Part shown: positions 62,085 through 64,000 of the stretch, one piece after another
Layout of the letters: every line of letters begins with the position of its first letter
Position numbering within the stretch: position 1 is the stretch's first letter
Origin: Lysinibacillus xylanilyticus
Lineage (GTDB): Bacteria > Bacillota > Bacilli > Bacillales_A > Planococcaceae
Assembly (NCBI RefSeq): GCF_001183605.1
Contig: NZ_LFXJ01000005.1
Coordinates: 930,001 to 994,000 of the forward strand
Direction of reading: 5' to 3'
Length of the DNA: 64,000 nt
Notes under the pieces: model-generated
What the model was told of the DNA's origin: nothing
The model's database searches: none
What the model saw: the letters and a program-made list of their open reading frames with translations, nothing else
Made by a program: the position numbers and the translations under genes

Positions 62085-64000
62085 ATGCAAGCTGAAGAGA
62101 AGAAAGAGACGACTGTAGAAAGAGAAACAAGGATTCGTCGATTATGGGAACAAGAAGGAACGTTTCAAGCGTCTGTTGCAAACCGTTCTGACAATAAGCC
62201 TTTTGTATTTTACGAAGGACCGCCAACAGCGAATGGTTTACCACACGTAGGTCACGCATTTGGCAGAACGATTAAGGATGTCGTAGCTCGTTATAAAACG
62301 ATGCAAGGTTATTTAGTTGAACGTAAAGCTGGCTGGGATACACATGGTTTGCCTGTAGAGTTAGGCGTGGAAAAAAAACTTGGTATTTCTGGTAAGCAAG
62401 AAATTGAGAAATATGGTGTCGAACAATTTATTCAAGAGTGTAAGGGAAGTGTCTTTACCTATGAGAAGAAATGGCGTTCCTTTACAGAGCAGCTAGGCTA
62501 TTGGATTGACATGGATGACCCGTATTTAACGCTAAGTAATGATTATATTGAGTCTGTTTGGAATATTTTAAGTCATGTGCACAAGGAAAAGCTTTTATAT
62601 AAGGGGCACCGTGTTTCACCATATTGCCCTAGCTGTCAAACATCATTAAGCTCTCATGAAGTTGCACAGGGCTATAAGGATGTAAAGGATTTATCTGTCA
62701 CGGCAATGTTTAAGCTAAAGGATAAAGATGAATATTTTCTTGGCTGGACAACGACTCCATGGACATTACCTGCCAATGTTGCATTAGCCATGAATCCTAC
62801 GCTCATGTATGTTCGAGTGAAGCGGCACGATAAAGTCTATATCTTAGCAAAATCACTAGTGAATAAAGTTTTTGCTGATTCTGTTGAAGTGTTAAGTGAA
62901 CATGAAGGGCGTGAATTTGAAAGTGTATCGTACACCCCACCATTTTCTTATGTAACAGTTGATAAGGGGCATGTCGTTGTACTAGCGGATTATGTTACAG
63001 AGCATAGTGGAACTGGTATCGTCCATATCGCACCTGCATACGGGGAGGACGATTATAAGACGGTTCAGCAAAATGGGCTATCGTTTGTCAATGTTGTTGA
63101 TTTAAAGGGTTGCTATACAGAAGAGGTTCCAGAGCTTAATGGTAAATTTGTGAAAGATTGCGATGTCGAAATCATTAAAATGCTTGCTAAAAAGGAGCTA
63201 TTGTTTGATAAGGAAAAATATGAGCATAGCTATCCTCATTGCTGGCGCTGTGATTCACCATTGCTTTATTATGCGACTGACAGCTGGTTTATCAATATGT
63301 CTGCATTGAAAGATAAACTATTACAAAATAATGAACAAGTTACATGGTATCCTGATCATATTAAACACGGTAGATTTGGTAATTTCTTAGAAAACCTAGT
63401 GGACTGGAATATTAGCCGTAATCGCTATTGGGGTACACCGTTAAATGTGTGGGTTTGTCAGGATTGTGGTCATGAAGAGGCGCCAAATAGTATTGCATCT
63501 TTAAAAAAATTAGCGAAGGGCACTTTACATGACATCGAGCTTCACAAGCCGTATATTGACGACGTTGAGTGTACTTGTCCAATGTGTAGTGGTGACATGG
63601 AACGTACACCTGAAGTGATTGATGTATGGTTTGATAGTGGTTCAATGCCGTTTGCTCAGCATCATTATCCTTTTGGAGACCTTACTACTTTTAACAAGTA
63701 ATTTCCTGCTGATGTGGTCATCGAAGGTATCGATCAAACACGAGGCTTTTTCTATAGCTTATTAGCGGTTTCTACTTTATTTACAGGAAAGGCACCTTAT
63801 AAAAATGTACTTTCTTTAGGGCATGTTTTAGATGAGCATGGGCAGAAAATGTCGAAAAGTAAAGGAAATGCGTTAGAGCCAGTTGAACTGATAGAGCAGT
63901 ACGGAGCGGATGCATTACGATGGGCGTTCTTAGTGGACAGTTCTCCTTGGAATCCTAAACGTTTTTCAAAAAAAATTGTGATGGATGCGAAATCAAAGCT
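62085..64000 (+). pseudogene. ileS: Isoleucyl-tRNA synthetase, interrupted by in-frame TAA
   Basis: Class I synthetase charging tRNA-Ile. The catalytic HIGH-type motif HVGH is at residues 54-57, followed by the editing domain ([19 protein letters not shown]). A TAA at 63699 ends the frame after residue 538 (TTFNK). The same frame then runs on open to the window end with [17 protein letters not shown] and the KMSKS motif (63846-63860). CAA to TAA is the simplest explanation. The [12 protein letters not shown] form resembles type-2 (eukaryote-like) IleRS, often a second copy. GGAGGAATTTTAC precedes the ATG. Confidence 0.85.

Overview
The window looks like a chromosome segment of a low-GC, spore-forming member of the Bacillales, most like Lysinibacillus or a close relative. 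This is an inference from gene content: a collagen-like exosporium protein with a BclB-type tail, three small YjcZ-type sporulation proteins, a Bacillus-style LigD polymerase domain, T-box control of ileS, strong AGGAGG ribosome sites and frequent TTG/GTG starts.

Layout. 1-13.8 kb is ordinary accessory chromosome: the LigD end, two metallo-beta-lactamase-fold hydrolases, Nudix, DUF1266, a chemotaxis receptor, a nucleoside symporter, an alpha/beta hydrolase, and an ArsR-SRPBCC-VOC cluster. 13.9-18.1 kb holds the collagen-like spore protein, with a 288-bp higher-order repeat, plus small genes and relics, including an ssb stub. 18.2-49.5 kb is a decayed prophage complex that also carries non-phage cargo. 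It contains a high-GC beta-lactamase-like hydrolase, SLH-protein stubs, clusters of small minus-strand membrane genes followed by repeated terminator hairpins, two copies of a DnaD-type replication module broken at different sites, a frameshifted PD-(D/E)XK exonuclease, dUTPase, a frameshifted RusA, ArpU-like late regulators, and both terminase subunits. The portal gene is cut after about 30 codons and joined to an RHS tail. No integrase, capsid, tail or lysis genes are seen. A roughly 40-bp near-identical sequence at about 19.5 and 49.4 kb may mark old attachment ends.

49.7-64 kb is again stable chromosome: aconitase, a YcdB/DUF4901-like protein, a 21-bp-period repeat field, a divergent MFS/LysR pair, DJ-1/PfpI, an Lrp regulator, an ECF sigma factor with a probable membrane anti-sigma partner, DUF2785, and a T-box-controlled ileS interrupted by an in-frame TAA.

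The strongest candidate for something undescribed is a repeated structured RNA at about 31.0, 32.4 and 41.8 kb. All three copies keep a CGGAAA-loop hairpin and a second hairpin whose 8-nt loop pairs with a downstream segment. The paired bases differ between copies but stay complementary, and each copy is followed by a terminator-like hairpin. Next in interest is a run of four membrane-protein genes between the late regulator and the terminase, partly separated by near-identical spacers. One of them carries a PcrA/UvrD-like Tudor domain.
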